In this document: in pieces, positions 5,779 through 6,691 of the stretch
How the letters are laid out: each line of letters starts with the position of its first letter
How positions within the stretch are numbered: position 1 is the stretch's first letter
From: Pseudohongiella sp.
GTDB lineage: Bacteria; Pseudomonadota; Gammaproteobacteria; Pseudomonadales; Pseudohongiellaceae
Assembly (NCBI GenBank): GCA_030652635.1
Contig: JAUSPW010000531.1
Location: 1-6,691 of the forward strand
DNA length: 6,691 nucleotides
Direction: 5' to 3'
Program-made: the position numbers and the translations under genes
Notes under the pieces: model-generated
Database searches by the model: none
Seen by the model: the letters and a program-made list of their open reading frames with translations, nothing else
What the model was told of the DNA's origin: nothing

Positions 5779-6691
5779 ATGTTCCGCATCCCACTGTTGT
5801 TGCAAGACATTATACGTTTACGCGCAATTTTTCCCGTTGCGGTCATTTGTGCAGGCGTGGGTTTCCAACCGGTATCTTTGGCCCAGTCCCTTGATACAAG
5901 CCATTCAACAGAGTTTGATCTGCAGGCACATCGTGGCGGAATCGGCCTGGTCACCGAAAGCACGCTGCAGGCGTTTGCCAATGCACTTGAACTGGGTGTC
6001 AGCACGCTGGAGCTGGACACACAGGTCACCAAGGACGCTTATGTCGTGGTCACGCACGACCGGCAGGTGCTGGCGCACCGCTGTCTGGACACAGCCCCGG
6101 CGTTTGCCAACGATGAAGATTTTCCCTATGCGGGCAAATACATCAAGGACCTGACGCTGGCACAGGTGCGCACGCTGGACTGCGGTTCACAGCAGGCAGA
6201 GGCACATCCACAGCAACGCACCGTGCCGGGCGCCAACATCGTTTTGCTCAGCGAAGTCTTTGATCTGGTCAAACGTTACCGTGCGCATGATGTGATGCTG
6301 AATATTGAAACTAAAGTGGAAGCGGGTGCTCCCCATGAAACCGCGCCGCGGGAGCAATTTGTGCAGGCAGTCTTGGCGCAGATTGCGCTGCACAACATGC
6401 AGCATCAGGTCAGTATCCAGAGTTTTGACTGGGGTGCGTTGATGTTGGCAAAACAACTGGCGCCTGAACTGCCCTTGATTGCCCTGTCCAACGCGCAGTC
6501 GTTTTTGCAATGCGGGCAGCCCGGTGCGTCATCCTGGACAGGTGGCATCGACATGGATGATTTTGACTGCAATCTGCCTGCCGCCGCTGCATCGTTTGGG
6601 GCATGGGCAATATCCCCGGTGCATGGCGCGCCACAAAATGCCGGCATTCATGATGTGGGTTACAGCGCATTTACTACCCGCGAGATGGTGG
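5779..6691 (+). CDS. Secreted glycerophosphodiester phosphodiesterase (GDPD family), 3' end outside window
   Basis: 304 residues are visible and the frame is open to the right edge. The family hydrolyses glycerophosphodiesters (deacylated phospholipids) to sn-glycerol 3-phosphate and an alcohol. The N-terminus (about 1-36) has Arg residues, a hydrophobic stretch (AIFPVAVICAGVGF) and a likely cleavage near Ser-Leu-Ala, so a periplasmic location is probable. The GDPD signatures are in order: HRGG (51-54), ESTLQAF (60-66; Ser where Asn is usual), ELDTQVTKD (78-86) with metal ligands Glu78 and Asp80, THD with His93, then NIETK (175-179) and SIQSFDWGAL (212-221). The catalytic pair His51/His93 is intact. 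The DFPYAGKYI...DLTLAQVRTLDCG stretch (114-136) is typical of the longer secreted branch of the family. GGGGA 7 bases before the ATG supports this start. It is divergent from the kinase-putA genes with no obvious pathway link beyond nutrient scavenging. GlpQ is the closest named relative, but the symbol is not assigned. Confidence 0.92.
   Translation, partial: MFRIPLLLQDIIRLRAIFPVAVICAGVGFQPVSLAQSLDTSHSTEFDLQAHRGGIGLVTESTLQAFANALELGVSTLELDTQVTKDAYVVVTHDRQVLAHRCLDTAPAFANDEDFPYAGKYIKDLTLAQVRTLDCGSQQAEAHPQQRTVPGANIVLLSEVFDLVKRYRAHDVMLNIETKVEAGAPHETAPREQFVQAVLAQIALHNMQHQVSIQSFDWGALMLAKQLAPELPLIALSNAQSFLQCGQPGASSWTGGIDMDDFDCNLPAAAASFGAWAISPVHGAPQNAGIHDVGYSAFTTREMV

Overview
The window looks like part of a gammaproteobacterial chromosome. 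This rests on the type of PutA, the gene style, the mid-range base composition and E. coli-like promoter and Shine-Dalgarno patterns; no rRNA or other taxonomic marker is present, so the placement is only an inference. The DNA is almost fully coding. No insertion sequence, CRISPR array, tRNA or rRNA gene was seen, and the longest gap between genes is 143 bases.

Layout. Three genes lie on the minus strand and read leftward in the order sensor-kinase-like gene (5635-4259), putA (4228-479), redoxin-like gene (387 to beyond base 1, truncated by the window edge). The kinase-like gene and putA are 30 bases apart and are probably one transcription unit. The redoxin-like gene follows putA after 91 bases with no clear terminator between them. 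On the plus strand, divergent from the kinase-like gene, a secreted glycerophosphodiester phosphodiesterase gene starts at 5779 and runs off the right edge. The 143-base divergent spacer holds back-to-back candidate sigma-70 promoters.

How the genes may work together. PutA oxidises proline to glutamate in two steps and belongs to the bifunctional 'type B' architecture: proline dehydrogenase, P5C dehydrogenase, then a non-catalytic ALDH-like C-terminal domain. It has no N-terminal ribbon-helix-helix DNA-binding domain, so it should not repress its own gene as E. coli PutA does. The gene just upstream encodes a membrane-anchored PAS protein with a histidine-kinase fold in which the phospho-acceptor His and the N, D and G2 box residues are all replaced. 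It is best read as a pseudokinase. The redoxin-like protein downstream has Ala where its family normally has the peroxidatic or thiol Cys.

The most interesting point is therefore a proline-catabolism gene flanked, on the same strand, by two secretory or membrane proteins whose conserved folds have lost their catalytic residues. Whether these are functional sensor or binding proteins or decaying genes cannot be settled from one sequence. Their long intact frames and clean start sites favour function.
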